Source of the DNA: Multifurca ochricompacta
Lineage: Eukaryota > Basidiomycota > Agaricomycetes > Russulales > Russulaceae
DNA length: 47,508 bases
Reading direction: 5' to 3'
Assembly (NCBI GenBank): GCA_022496185.1
Contig: WTXG01000268.1
Coordinates: forward strand, 1 to 47,508
Part shown: positions 33,207-43,952 of the stretch, piece by piece
Numbering within the stretch: the stretch's first letter is position 1
Layout of the letters: every line of letters starts with the position of its first letter
Notes under the pieces: model-generated
Database searches by the model: none
What the model was told of the DNA's origin: nothing
The model's input: the letters and a program-made list of their open reading frames with translations, nothing else
Program-made: the position numbers and the translations under genes

Positions 33207-33830
33207 TGAGGGAATGTCATATATATGTACTGTACGGATCTGTCCTGGATGCGCATTTTTGGCATCCCGGACCGCTTGAAAGCCATCCTGAGGGCGCGTG
33301 CGTTATACAAGTCGACCTTCTTAGACTTAGATAAGATAAGAAGGAGTTCGGACCGATCTGACCCGGTCCACGCGATGCAAAGTAGTCGCTGCCCTATGCA
33401 GCAATGGACATTATAGATACACGCGGCCTTTGTTTGAGTAATACAATTTGATGATTTGATTATAGAGTGATCCAAAGTAGTCTAGTATGTATTTTAGATA
33501 ATGCCAGACCGGCGGAAAGGATCGCGTGTTAGTAAATAAGATGTGTCAGGGCACTCAGGAGAGCGGGCCACTGATAACTAATTAGATTTACATCGCACGC
33601 TCAATCAGCTTTGGTATTTCATAGAGTAGTACTAGGACATATTTAAAGACACCCTGTAGCACGCTGCAGACCCCATCTTGTCCTCTTGGGGCTGTAGGTG
33701 CGCTTTATCACTTTATCTTTGTATTTACTTAGGCCCAGCTAATCTTGTCCTCTTGGGGCTGTAGGCTCTTAGCAAAGTTCAATATAGGTCTATTCTTGCT
33801 GCATAAGCAAGGCAGAGTCCTCTGACTGCT
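33207..33830. other. 5' flank of the Copia fragment with a 24 bp direct repeat
   Basis: No gene. ATCTTGTCCTCTTGGGGCTG followed by TAGG occurs at 33675-33698 and 33742-33765. The area may hold Copia leader sequence, but no LTR or primer-binding site was identified. Confidence 0.35.
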
Positions 33831-35049
33831 TCAAGCCTTACGCGTGCATTAATCTCCACATTCTGGGCAGCTTTCCGACTAGGATATTTTCACCTCTAAG
33901 TTTTACTACGATCTTTACATCTAATCTAATCAAACATAGCAAGCGCGGGATAGAAGCACCCGTTACAGGATCCAATCCGCAGTGAGTGCGAGGCAAAGTA
34001 TTCTCTGGTTGGTGAGAGAGAGAGAGAGGAGAGAAGAGAGCGCGCCCTTTTGAGATAACTAGATCGAATGTAAACGTATTGTGCTTGAATTTGAGGAAAT
34101 TGCTGCTTGTTGGTTCCGTTTGACCTTTGCGCTCGATGTCATCAAGAAGTTCTTTAACACACAAAGAAAGATAGAGAAAGGGGGTAGAAATGCTGATTGA
34201 TTTCTGCTTCTGTTGGCCCACTGGCTGGTCTACTACAAGCATTGTATGTACCTTTAAATACTTGCAGAGAGACCTAGTTATGAAGCAGAAAGAGGGTGAA
34301 TTAGAGTGAATGCAATTCGTCCAGCACTTTGACGAATCACGTGATGTAAAGTAAACAATAGAGAGGTTCCGGGATAGCGGTTCGACACGTGATGTAGAGT
34401 AAACAATGGCAAGTTCTGTTGAACCAAGATACCGGTACAGAGATCACCCAACTCTCCCCCACCGCTGACATCCTTAAAGTGGTAATATTGTCACACGATT
34501 GTGATTTGTAATAATATTTATTAAATAAAAGGAAAGTTATCGTTGATCAACAAAAAGTCGTTACAAATCAAAGTCATGTGACATGTAGACAGCATTTTCA
34601 AACCTAATGAAAGACCGGCTCGGCTCAGGCAACAACCTCACCCCCCTCACCTTCCCTCACGCGCTCCTCTACTAGCCCCTCTACTCCGACTGTCGACAGG
34701 ACCTCCAATTCCTGCCTGACTGGGCTCTGGAACCTGACCAACCTCCATGGCACATACTCTTCACTTGCAAACCTTACATTGAGGATTTACTCACCTTTAT
34801 CCAGGACATGTGGGCCTTCACAAGGCCTCCTTTGGCAAGATGACCTTGCAAGCTGGATTAAGAGTCTGAGTTGGTGACATTGGGTAGTATGGGTAAGTAC
34901 ACCTTTCTTCTCCAACACACAGGCTCTTTTCCCCTCTCCACTCCTCTATTACACACTGTCTCTCTTGTTTCCCTCTACCAAGAAATTTTGCACATGGTGG
35001 TTCCCACCCTTCTCTCATGTTCACAACAGTAGTTATTATGTACTAGTAG

Positions 35050-35110
35050 TAGTTGTGCAATTTGGGCAAGGCCCTGAAGTGCAGATAAAATTGATTTCAA
35101 AAAATAAAAA
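35050..35110 (+). repeat. Retroposon-like A-rich tail inside the MULE element
   Basis: GGGCAAGGCCCTGAAGTGC, then ATAAAATTGATTTC and an A-rich stretch. Same as 13020-13080 in the smaller MULE element, so it was present before the two elements separated. Confidence 0.4.
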
Positions 35111-35371
35111 AACCTAATCTTGTACCTTTACACTTATGCACAAGACTTGTGACCACCTCAAAAGCAAGATAGGAAAAACAAGAAGGCCCAAAGAGTTCAT
35201 GAGAGTGAGAAAAAGAAGCACCAGGTCCAATTCCAGGACCACTGTATGCTCCAAGTGCTGCAACAAGGGGGTGGCTCATTCTTGAGGCTAGCGAGAACGC
35301 GCGAGAATGCCAAAGTTCTTATCTAATCCTTATCTGATCTGATTCTAATTGATTTGTAATGATATTTCGTT

Positions 35372-35427
35372 CTGTGCACTTAGGCAAAGCCTTGATGCAC
35401 GTTATAAAGTCGATTCCAAAAAAAAAA
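35372..35427 (+). mobile_element. 56 bp poly-A retroposon with 11 bp target duplication
   Basis: Begins CTGTGCACTTAGGCAAAGC, continues through ATAAAGTCGATTCC and ends in 10 A. Perfect 11 bp repeats GATATTTCGTT flank it at 35361-35371 and 35428-35438. The related element at 12532-13427 has the uninterrupted site GATATTTGTTGATAAC. A poly-A tail with target duplication is the mark of LINE-mediated retroposition; this is probably a 5'-truncated SINE. Confidence 0.8.
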
Positions 35428-35619
35428 GATATTTCGTTGATAACTTTCCTTTTTAAAATAAATATTATTACAAATCACAATCGTGTGACAATATTACCAC
35501 TTTAGGGATGTCAGCGGTGGGGGAGAGTTGGGTGATCTCTGTACCGGTATCTTGGTTCAACAGAACTTGCCATTGTTTACTCTACATCACGTGTCGAACC
35601 GCTATCCCGGAGCCTCTCT

Positions 35620-36283
35620 TGTGACGGTTTGCGAAGATTTGTGACATCGTACGTGACGAGAACATGACGTTTGCTTGTGTCGCGCGCGAGCCGCGCGTTT
35701 TCGATTCGCGTGACCACTCGTAACGACTTGTGACACGGGTGTGACAGGTATGTCGCACGCGCTGTGATCTTTATTCCCTATTCCTTTATTTTATTTTCCT
35801 TGCTGAGGGCGCAACCCCTCCTTTAAGTTCTGATCCTATTCTATCTCACTCCAGGGCATAACCCCTGGAGTCCATGACTACCAGGGATACTTATTAGAAC
35901 CTTCTATTTAGTTTAGATCTTCTGATGTGCCCTCTTTGATGTGCCTTCTCAAAGCTGTATTTAAACTACTTAGATTGTAGAGACAGACCTTAAATCTGTT
36001 CTCTTGTATCTAATACAGGCATATTTGACTTCACAACGATCCACTTGAACTCCCCAAGTTGCAGCTTGAGGAGCCTTCCCCCTAGTAGCTTTAGTAGGGC
36101 TGATTGCCACTACTCCCGACTTCGTTTCCTGCACGCGCCCCCGCTACAACGTCATGGGCACTTGAAACTTGAACCCAGACTAGGTCTTCTGCATTAGACT
36201 TTGAATCTTGAACGCGCCCCGCATCTAGAGGGCTTTTGAGTCTTGAAAACGCGACCTGACACAGCAGATACCTGGCTGTGACA
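35620..36283. mobile_element. Solo LTR, 664 bp, inside the MULE right TIR
   Basis: Starts TGTGACGGTTTGCG and ends GGCTGTGACA, flanked by TCTCT at 35615-35619 and 36284-36288. Removing it restores the right inverted repeat so that it pairs with the left one. TG..CA ends and a 5 bp duplication define an LTR. No internal region remains. It differs from the Copia and Gypsy LTRs elsewhere in the window. Confidence 0.85.
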
Positions 36284-36734
36284 TCTCTATTGTTTACTTT
36301 ACATCACGTGATTCATCAAAGTGCTGGACGAATTGGATCCAGTGGTGAATTAGGGTTGAACGAAGTCAAGTTAGATGAAGCCAGGCAATAAAGGCAGAGA
36401 TGATGTAGACGGAGAGGTGAAAACCTGGCAATTAAGACGGGGAGGTAGTGAAACTGGTATAAGAAATGGACGGGCATACGGCCCGGAATGCAAATGATAA
36501 GATATACAAAACTAGATCATAAGTGCTCTAATTCAGGAGAGGCGATAGCTGGCTGTTTCATGCTCAACGCCCGAGCCATCCTTACAGTACTCCCCTCACA
36601 TTCTGTGCCACTGCTGCCCTAAAGGTGCTTGTGCCTTGTGGCGCCGCTGTGCTGCTTGATGTGCTCATGGTGGTTTGTATGTGTTATTATATGCATCTGA
36701 TCTTTTGGTTCAGTTGGAGATGGCAGGTCTCATA

Positions 36735-36820
36735 ATCTGTGGGAGACTATATAGTGAATAGCTCAGTCTTTTGGGTAGAAGACTATATTAGTGACTAGTA
36801 TGGAAGAATCAGTAAGGATT
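36735..36820 (-). repeat. Copia LTR end fragment
   Basis: TGTGGGAGACTATATAGTGAATAG matches the end of the LTR at 9592-9875 and, inverted, of the solo LTR at 38831-39132. It is truncated and followed by an R1 fragment (36830-36875). Confidence 0.5.
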
Positions 36821-36879
36821 ATGTAAAAATGCAGCTGTAAAAAGGGTTTAGCGATCTATTTAGATAGTGGATCTCTTTT

Positions 36880-37690
36880 TTTTTCTTTTTTTCTTTTTTA
36901 AAAAAAATTGACTTTATTACGCGCTTCAGGCTAGTACCAAATCACGCAGCTATATCTAGTGACGGTGTAATTACTGTGATGAACAATGGGAAAGACAGGA
37001 AGTCGTGGAGCGAAATCCGGGAGGGAAAAGGCAAATTGGACCACGCCGGGAGGGCCATGGCCCCCGGGGGACAGGGAGAAAGAGAAGCTAAACCTAAGCA
37101 GCAGCAGCAGAAGCTGTCGCCACTGAAGATCTGGCCAGAGAAGAGGAGGCACCCTTCTTGGGCGAAGCGCATGGGTTGTCGTTCCACCGCCGGACAACGC
37201 GCTCATGCCCGAAAGCGTAAAGCTTCCTCTGGGCCAGAGTCCCTTGAGGGTCGAGCTGTCCGGATCTTCGAATGCGAGGGCCACCGAAGAAGTCAAGAGG
37301 GGGGAATTGGAGGAGGGGGAGCGAACCCAGCTGGGAAGCTGGGTGATATGAAGGGAGCGGTAAACCCCGTTGTCCCTACCAAGCGCCTCATGGACCACAT
37401 GAGGGCTGTGGGTACCAGAGATCGCCGCGACCCCTGTAGGGAGGCTGTTGATCGTGACGCGTGACCGCTTGACGTTCGACTGGCAGGAGAGGTTGAGGGA
37501 TTGCAGAGGGTCCATGCGAAGGAGGCTATCCAGATCTTTGGCCAGGAAGGGCTGGGAAGAGAGGAGGGAGGGGGTGCAACATCAGGGGCCGCCGTAAGCA
37601 CCGAGTTGGACTTTGGTGTCCACCGAGCGGACACCAGACGGACCTGGTGCGAGGAGGCAGCGAGCCTCTCGTTGAGGAAAGTGGAGTTAG
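36880..37690 (-). mobile_element. LINE-like retroelement fragment: ORF1/gag-like and poly-A tail
   Basis: On the minus strand a frame (from about 37515) reads SRVTINSLPTGV, LHITQLPSWVRSP and SSVALAFEDPDSSTLKG. One frame change later it reads KLYAFGHERVVRRWNDNP, a pattern I associate with gag-like ORF1 regions of basidiomycete retroelements, and it stops near 37094. Downstream come TGATTTGGTACTAGCC, TGAAGCGCG, ATAAAGTCAATT and a long A-rich tail (T-rich on plus, 36880-36910). No reverse transcriptase remains. The assignment rests on pattern memory, not on a search. Confidence 0.45.
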
Positions 37691-37745
37691 CGGATCAGTT
37701 CAGTCCTTGTGGTCAAAACTTATATATTGATTAGTATCTTTACCT

Positions 37746-38365
37746 GTTGTACGGATCCAATCCGCAGTGAGTGCGAGGCAAAGTTAGTATTCCCTGAATG
37801 GTGAGAGAGGTAAAGAAGAGAGGGAGAGCGCGCAGAAGGAGTCCCAAGGATAACTAGACTTCGAAGGAGGGTGCGTCGTGCTTTGAACTGATGCGAATCT
37901 ACTGCTTTGCTGGTTCCGTTTGACCTTGCGCTCGATGTCGTCAAGAAGTTCTTTAGCACACAAAAGAAAGATAAAGAAAGGGGAGAAATGCCGATTGATT
38001 TCTGCTTCTGTTGACTCACGGGCTGGTCTACTACAAGCATTGTATGTACCTTTATATACTTGCAGAGAGACCGAGTTATGAAGCAGAAAGAGGGTGAATT
38101 AGGGTTGAAAGAAGATAAGGTGAGATGATGCCAGGCAATAAAGGCGGAGATGATGTAGACGGGGAGGTAGAAACCTGGCAATTAAGATGGGGAGGTAGTG
38201 AAACTGTGTAAGGAATGGACGGGCATGCGGCCCGGAATGCAAATGTACTGATAAAAGATAATATATGGAACTAGATCATAAGTGCTCTAATTCAGGGTTT
38301 GTAATGAAAGAGGGGAGAGGTGATAGATGGAGGTTTCATGCTCAACGCCTGAGCCATCCTTACAC
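37746..38365 (-). repeat. Repeat F (LTR-like), uninterrupted copy
   Basis: About 620 bp with minus-strand ends TGTAAGGATGGCTC and GATCCGTACAACA, so TG..CA. It contains the empty target site of the MULE insertion (38093-38102). Clear 5 bp flanks were not found. Confidence 0.6.
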
Positions 38366-38770
38366 TGTTTAGATAGCGGATCAGCTATTACTAAGTGTTA
38401 GCTACTATGCTAAAGATAAGATATAGTAATACTCACTTCAGTCCTTGTGATAAAAACCGAAGTGAACACATACAAAGTAGCGACCTTCTATACTATATAA
38501 AAGCGTGACAATCATAACAATGAGCAGTTCTATTTACTTGTGACAAGATATGAGAAGGAAAATGTTGTGCATGCAATGTAGAATTGTCTCACTCAGTTAA
38601 TGGACTTTAGATTATCTTATCACAATCGTTAGATCGAGTCCACCCGGGAGCCTGGCTCGTCTCAACAGACTATAGCTACAAATGAGAGCAGTACTAACCT
38701 CAGCCTTTGTGGTAGAAGACTGCAGCTCTAAACAATGCAGTAGTCTACATCAGGAAAATGACATTTGCTA

Positions 38771-38812
38771 GAACGACTAGAATGGCTAGAATGACTAGAA
38801 TGGCTAGGGCGC
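38771..38812. repeat. Short tandem repeat, 10 bp unit
   Basis: About four copies of CTAGAATGRC/G in a row. No function suggested. Confidence 0.6.
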
Positions 38813-38830
38813 CAGATTGTATTTACTATA

Positions 38831-39132
38831 TGTGGGAATAGCAGTGCGCATGCAGCATGAATCGATACCGGAGATGCCGGGCCGGACTAACTATCATACG
38901 CGTACACTTATGCTTGCATTCCAATACACGTTAGAACCTCAGTCTTCTACCACAAAGACTGAGATTAGTGCTGCTCTCACTTGTGGCTATAGTATTTACT
39001 GATTCCTCCACTGTCGTGATTTGCTTTATAGGTACTAGTTACTAATATAGTATTCTACCAAGCGCGCCGTCACAGTCACGGTGGCGGCGCACACTGGCAA
39101 AGACTGAGCCATTCGCTTTATAGTCTCTCACA
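38831..39132 (+). mobile_element. Copia solo LTR, 302 bp, with CTATA duplication
   Basis: Starts TGTGGGAATAGCAGTGC and ends TAGTCTCTCACA, with perfect 5 bp flanks CTATA at 38826-38830 and 39133-39137. It matches the LTR at 9592-9875 and has the same CCTCAGTCTTCTAC hairpin module. A solo LTR left by LTR-LTR recombination. Confidence 0.88.
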
Positions 39133-39506
39133 CTATATATAGTGTAGAACAGGCATGGCACAGGCTTGGACTAAGATGCTATACTATTACTATCTATCTC
39201 ACCCTGTTCGATGTAGAGACTTAGATACATTCAATAGAGTGATAGCAACCGCTTTTATTATAGCAGCTATACAGTGGCTTTTATATGTACTATTTCGGCT
39301 ACTTAATTAAACGAGCGCGTTATCTCGTTAATGATGTGACTTGATCACATGCCCGATCTTAGATGTATATTCTAAGTATATTGTGAACGCGTTTTTGATC
39401 TCATCACGTTGTGCTATCTAAGCGTGATCACAATTATGTCGGACCGCTATCCCGGTATCTCTGTACCGGTCAACATATAGTATACCACACAAAACTACAG
39501 TACTGG

Positions 39507-42067
39507 TTAAAATGCAATCTCGTGTGCATGATGATCAATGTACTTATTGACATAGAAAAATTTGAATGTGTCTAGAGAATATGAGTCTGTGAGCCTGTGT
39601 AATGGTAATGGATTGCTACCATAAACCGGGATAAGATGTGCTGCTCGTAAGAATGCATCCAGATGCACAACAGCCTTGCGTTGTCTGCCGCCCTCCATGT
39701 CAAGCTGTACTACCCACATACCAGTAGTATTATCTGTTGAGACCCTTGTAAACCAGTCCACCAAAGAGCATGGATATTCGACATTGTTGTACTTGAATGA
39801 GAACATGAGCTGAACACGCACAATATTGAGCCCTTGCATGCCAGGCTTTGCCTCATCTTCAACAACAAAGGCACAATCACGTCTGGGTCCTTTTCCTTGC
39901 CATGATGGCGTCGAGTGGATGTGCTCACGTCGCATACCATAGATACCACTTGGGTCACTTGGTGCAAAGAAAGTTGCCACAGCAGAATGAAAGACAGAGA
40001 TCTTGCTGGTAATAGGAGGGAGGCTTGTATCATTGAGGTGGAGCTGATCCACAAGAAATATTTGAATGAGGTAAGGAAGATTTGGTTCGTTCACGACATT
40101 TGAAAGCTCTTCCAGTGATTGTGGATACCTGCGGGCTAATTGGAATGAAGATAGTGGAGTAATGCACAGATGTATTTCTTACCCGGCGAGCGTGCAAGGA
40201 TGACATGGCCAAGCACATTTTTTTCGTCCACAGCCCCTCCATTTTCATCATTGCTCTCATCATCATCTTCTCTTGATGTATCATTATTTGGCTGGTAGAT
40301 ATAAGAGATGTTTTGAGGCGGGATGTGGCCCGCAGGCAGCATACCGCGTGCCACAAAGTCAGAGTGCATAGCTGAAAGTTTATCAAGACGCTGGTTAGTC
40401 ATAAGCATCTGACCCAAGGCATGATATCGATTGGAACGCCTCCATGGCTTTTTGACTGCTGAGATGTGGCGTGATTCAGTAATGGATGAGCATAAACCAC
40501 CAGGTGCACCAAAGTGTTCAATCAGTGAGTGATAGTGAACCAGAGCGTGTTGTCGTGGGAGGGAAAATCCAGCTGTACGGACGCCAGTAACGTGAAATAT
40601 TTCGCGTAGATCTATGAATTTTATCAATGCTAGATCTAGGTTCTTCAGAGAGTCTTCATTGATATTTTGACAGTGCACAAGGTAATAAACATCAAGGGAA
40701 GTGGCGATGCATGTGACCATTTCATTTGGCACAAATCCAACTATTGAAGGTAAATATACCTGCCCTGACGTCGGCAAACGGCATGAGATCTTTTCTTGTA
40801 AGAATTACATACCTTCATCAGCGCCTTTGTATCATCACCGGTCCACTGCTTGAAGCGACGACCTTGAGGAAAGCGGCGAAGGCCTGAGAATGCCGGAACA
40901 GCTGCAATACTTGATCACAATTACCATAAGATAGATAACTTACAAGTAATGATTCTGTGACGCACCGACGGTCTATTTCATCAAGGATCTTGCGTGATTT
41001 GCTCTCCCCATGTTCCCGCAATAAATATTCACCAACCCAAGTAACCAAATGATCTTTGAACATTCCTTTGATAACTTGATGCAGGAGATCTGGTGATAGC
41101 ATCGCGTGAATATCTGCGCGGGGGAAATCATTTGTAAATGGCTTCAAATTTGCCAAATTAAGCGACATTAATTAAATGTCATGATAAGTTAACGCACTAT
41201 GATGTCATCATCTATGCCATATTGATTCCATAAAGTCTTTGAGTCTAAGAAGTCAGCAAGTTCCTCTGTCAATGCACGTGTGCGCGGAATGGTTGGCATT
41301 TCCAAGTTGTCTGAGAAAATCGGAAAAGTGATACATCTGTTGTGTTGTTAGCTGTGTGCTGTAAGATTGGGAGGATCCGATCTAAGACTTACTTTGGACA
41401 CCAGCCTTGAACTATTCCGGTTAGCATCACTTGTTCAGGGTAATCAGCGATAAATGCGATAAGATCGTAAATTATACGCCTGTAATGTCCATCAGGGCAT
41501 CGTCGGATGGCTGGCTTTGTCATCCCCGGTAGGAGCGTCCTGAGTATGGCGGATAATGACGCATGATAGAGCTGGCGCTTGAATTTTCGAAACTCTGGGT
41601 CATCATCATATCTGTGATCACCTATATCTATTAATCAATAAATTTGAATATAATTAAGCAGTGGCTCACTCTTTGGAATGGCTAGAAATGCTATGGGTAC
41701 AACGGCATTGCGATGCGCACGACGAACAGTATTGTGGATGTTGCCAATTGAAAGGTATAGTGGATGGTACTCGACATGTCCTGTGGCGACAGACACAGTA
41801 GTTTTGTCGCAACCTAAAATAATAGGGCAGTACATAGCTCCGAAGGCATCAGCGTTGGATGCAAAGATCTCGTCCTATATGATCTTATCAGTTATTTTAG
41901 TTTATATCTTTAGATAATTGAATATATTCACACAATGTTTCCAAGAAACGTTGGCCGACATAATATCCCCCCAGCAACGCTGACCGTGCTCATCCAGTTC
42001 CATATAAGGGCGCACGTCAAAGTGTCCTTCGAAGTCAGGATTGTCCAACATTGCTGATATGGCAAGG
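39507..42067 (-). pseudogene. Plavaka-type transposase, 5' end cut by Gypsy
   Basis: Minus-strand exons in order: NPDFEGHFDVRPYMELDEHG, then ILGCDKTTVSVATG (first acidic region), IGNIHNTVRRAHRNAVVPIAF, RRIIYDLIAFIADYPEQVML, RADIHAMLSPDLLHQVIKG and EHFGAPGGLCSSITESRHI. The end, YIDHHAHEIAF, has its stop at 39507. Intron boundaries are visible between these blocks. This is the Kyakuja/Plavaka-like CACTA-related family common in Agaricomycetes. The frame is well kept within exons, but everything upstream of 42067 is missing because a Gypsy LTR starts at 42068. No terminal inverted repeat could be fixed downstream. Confidence 0.8.
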
Positions 42068-42653
42068 TGTTACGTCCGGTGTGGACGTTCTGCACGACTC
42101 GTGCGACAGCTTCGTACGTATGTTCAGATAAGAGATCAATAAGACCTCTTGGAGTGGAAGGGGACGAGTCAAGTCAACGGGGCTGTTCCCGAGTGACAAT
42201 GCTGAGCGGAAAGTGCCAAAAGCACTGAGACGATCGAGTCAGAGGTTTCAAAGGGGAGTCCAGAAGACAAACACCGATGTATTCAATAAGTCGAGTCTGA
42301 GGTCTACATTGTAGTTACAGCGGACTTATATACGTAATCGAATGGGCGTCTACGAGATAAGAGAACGGAGTCATGTGGGCCCAAATATACGAAAGCGAAG
42401 GGCGTAAAGCCTAGCTTCTGATAGGGAACTAAGTAAGTGTCCGGTCGTATGATAAGGGATAAGAGATAAGGGAAAGGAAGCCAATCATAGCAAAGCGAGG
42501 CAAATAGAGACAAAGTCAATCACGGGGAAGGAAGCAGAGCATGTGACGGGTCCCAGGAAGGGGACGTGATCAGGAAATGTAGAGTAGGGGGACGGGTAGG
42601 GTCGTCGCTGGGGATCGTGAAGAAAATCGGGTTGCTAGGCAGGGGTCGTAACA
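42068..42653 (-). mobile_element. Gypsy 3' LTR
   Basis: 586 bp. On the minus strand it runs from TGTTACGACCCC (42653) to CCGGACGTAACA (42068), TG..CA. It is preceded on the inside by a polypurine tract, AAGGGGGGTGA (42654-42664 reversed). The flank at 42063-42067 is CAAGG; the matching copy would be beyond the right edge. Confidence 0.85.
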
Positions 42654-42736
42654 TCACCCCCCTTCTGGCTCTAGCTGACCCAGCTAGAAACGACTCGTAC
42701 CATCATCATCTTGCACCAAGTCCAGGTAATCATCGG

Positions 42737-43680
42737 CTACATTACGATCGTCCATGGTGTAGTTCTCCTTGTCCTCATCCTGGGGCACCTATGTGCGCGA
42801 AGGAAGCCGTAGGGGCCGCGCTGTCCACACGAGTGACAGAGGTCGTGGACAGGGCAGTCCAACTCGCGATGCCCCGCGTTGTGACGCAGGCACTTGCCGC
42901 ACCAGCCGGACGGATTGATGATCGTCGGAGGAACGCCTACACGGCGGAAAATACAGAACCGGCTCCAGTGCAGGTTACTGCGGCAATGGCGACACCACTT
43001 GCGGTTGAGGGGACAGTTCCAGCTGATGTGGTACTACTGTTACACCGCCAGCATGTTTCTCCGCGGGGGTTCTCGTGCATCCGCGGCATTTCGAACCGAT
43101 TGGGCAACAGCCTTGGCGCAGCCCCCAACGATCGTGGAGGGAGGGGTCGTGCATATGTGTCAGCGTACCTTTCCGCAATGGTCTGGTATGCGTCCCCCGT
43201 TTCCAACCTCTTTCGAATCTCTACCAGCTCCTGCTCAACCTGGAACATCCCACTGGTCAATCTCGTCATCATCTTCGCGTGTTCCTTGTACTGTCTATTG
43301 AGGGTCGTACGCAGCATCAGGTTCTTCCGCAGCCTCATTACCTCAGCTTTGAGGCGCGGGAGACGCATGTCGTTTAGTACTTCGTCGATTGCAAAGGCGC
43401 GGGAATCTTCAGCAGCTAGATGTCCCAGTTGTTCATCGCTCATGGTGTGATGCAGCCGCCCCGTATAGCGTTCTTCCAAATAGACCGGGGCCCCATAAAC
43501 GGGACCATTCTTCTTCATACATCCTGCGACATCCATCCCTCCATTGGTATAGAAGATGTACTTAGCTATCTCCTTGGTGCCATCCGCCATGGTGATTTCG
43601 AGCGGGAAGTACATTGACGAGTTCGGATTGTTGGCGAAGAACGGGAACTCGGGGACGTCGTCGTCCATCTCCATACCCAC
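42737..43680 (-). CDS. Extra Gypsy ORF with coiled coil and CCHC knuckle array
   Basis: Lies between pol and the 3' LTR, on the pol strand. From M 43680 it reads MGMEMDDDVPEFPFF, then a globular part around YIFYTNGGMDVAGCM. A long helical, probably coiled-coil region follows (RLPRLKAEVMRLRKNLM and VEQELVEIRKRLE). Knuckles come next: CWRCNSST then HISWNC (CX2CX4HX4C if one base is restored near 43030), CRHCRSNLHWSRFC, CGKCLRHNAGHRELDC and a last CHSCGQRG...HRC. The stop is at 42737. A possible N-terminal extension to 43850 is in another frame. CCHC knuckles are the nucleic-acid-binding mark of Gag, but gag normally precedes pol, so its job here is unknown. Confidence 0.65.
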
Positions 43681-43952
43681 CAGGTCGTTGGGGTGTGGCT
43701 CCTCGCAGTGTTCAAAATCATCGTTTGGGTTGGGTGATTGGTTTTAACGCGTTCTTCCGCAGCTTCATAGTCGATAGGGGAGGAGGGACGAGTGGAGGGT
43801 GAGCGGAAGGGAAGGCTTCCACGACCACAGTGGGGCAGTGAAGGCATCAATGGCGGCAGAGGCGGCGACGAAAGAGGAAGACATGTCAGAGTGTGGTTAG
43901 GACGTTGCTGGTGAAGCGTTGTTCTGGGGGGAAGTCTGGAATTGGCCCTCTT

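Larger units (their letters stand above)
34305..36343. mobile_element. MULE-like long-TIR element with nested insertions
   Basis: Ends AGTGAATGCAATTCGTCC and, reversed, ACTGGATCCAATTCGTCC, with inverted similarity over about 300 bp through AGCACTTTGA, CACGTGATGTAAAGTAAAC and CACCGCTGACATCC. A 10 bp direct repeat GGTGAATTAG flanks it at 34295-34304 and 36344-36353. The uninterrupted repeat F at 38093-38102 has this 10-mer once, an exact empty site. Without later insertions it would be about 1.31 kb. It is related to 12532-13427. No transposase frame is visible. Confidence 0.85.
33955..36595 (-). repeat. Repeat F (LTR-like), copy split by a later element
   Basis: 33955-34304 plus 36344-36595 together match the uninterrupted copy at 37746-38365. 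The break is the insertion of the element at 34305-36343. On the minus strand the element begins TGTAAGGATGGCTC and ends near GGATTGGATCC, with a TATA-like AGTATTTAAAGG inside, consistent with a solo LTR. Confidence 0.6.
38366..39480 (+). repeat. Composite R1-G repeat with later insertions
   Basis: R1 at 38366-38663 and G at 39138-39480 are in the same order as at 560-1230. Between them lie a reversed Copia LTR fragment (38664-38748), a short tandem array and a Copia solo LTR. Confidence 0.6.

Noticed and set aside
33675..33765. 24 bp direct repeat as target duplication of an insertion
   Set aside because: Only 43 bp lies between the copies, without terminal structure. It looks like a local tandem duplication.
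34305..36343. A simple palindrome or inverted duplication of host DNA
   Set aside because: The 10 bp direct flanks and the empty site in the other repeat F copy show an inserted element with long TIRs.
36976..37464. 162-codon plus-strand frame rich in R, K and G
   Set aside because: Antisense to the gag-like fragment, which has recognisable segments and a downstream poly-A tail on the minus strand.
42566..43450. 294-codon plus-strand frame
   Set aside because: It overlaps the LTR end and lies antisense to the Gypsy downstream ORF, whose CCHC pattern is on the minus strand.
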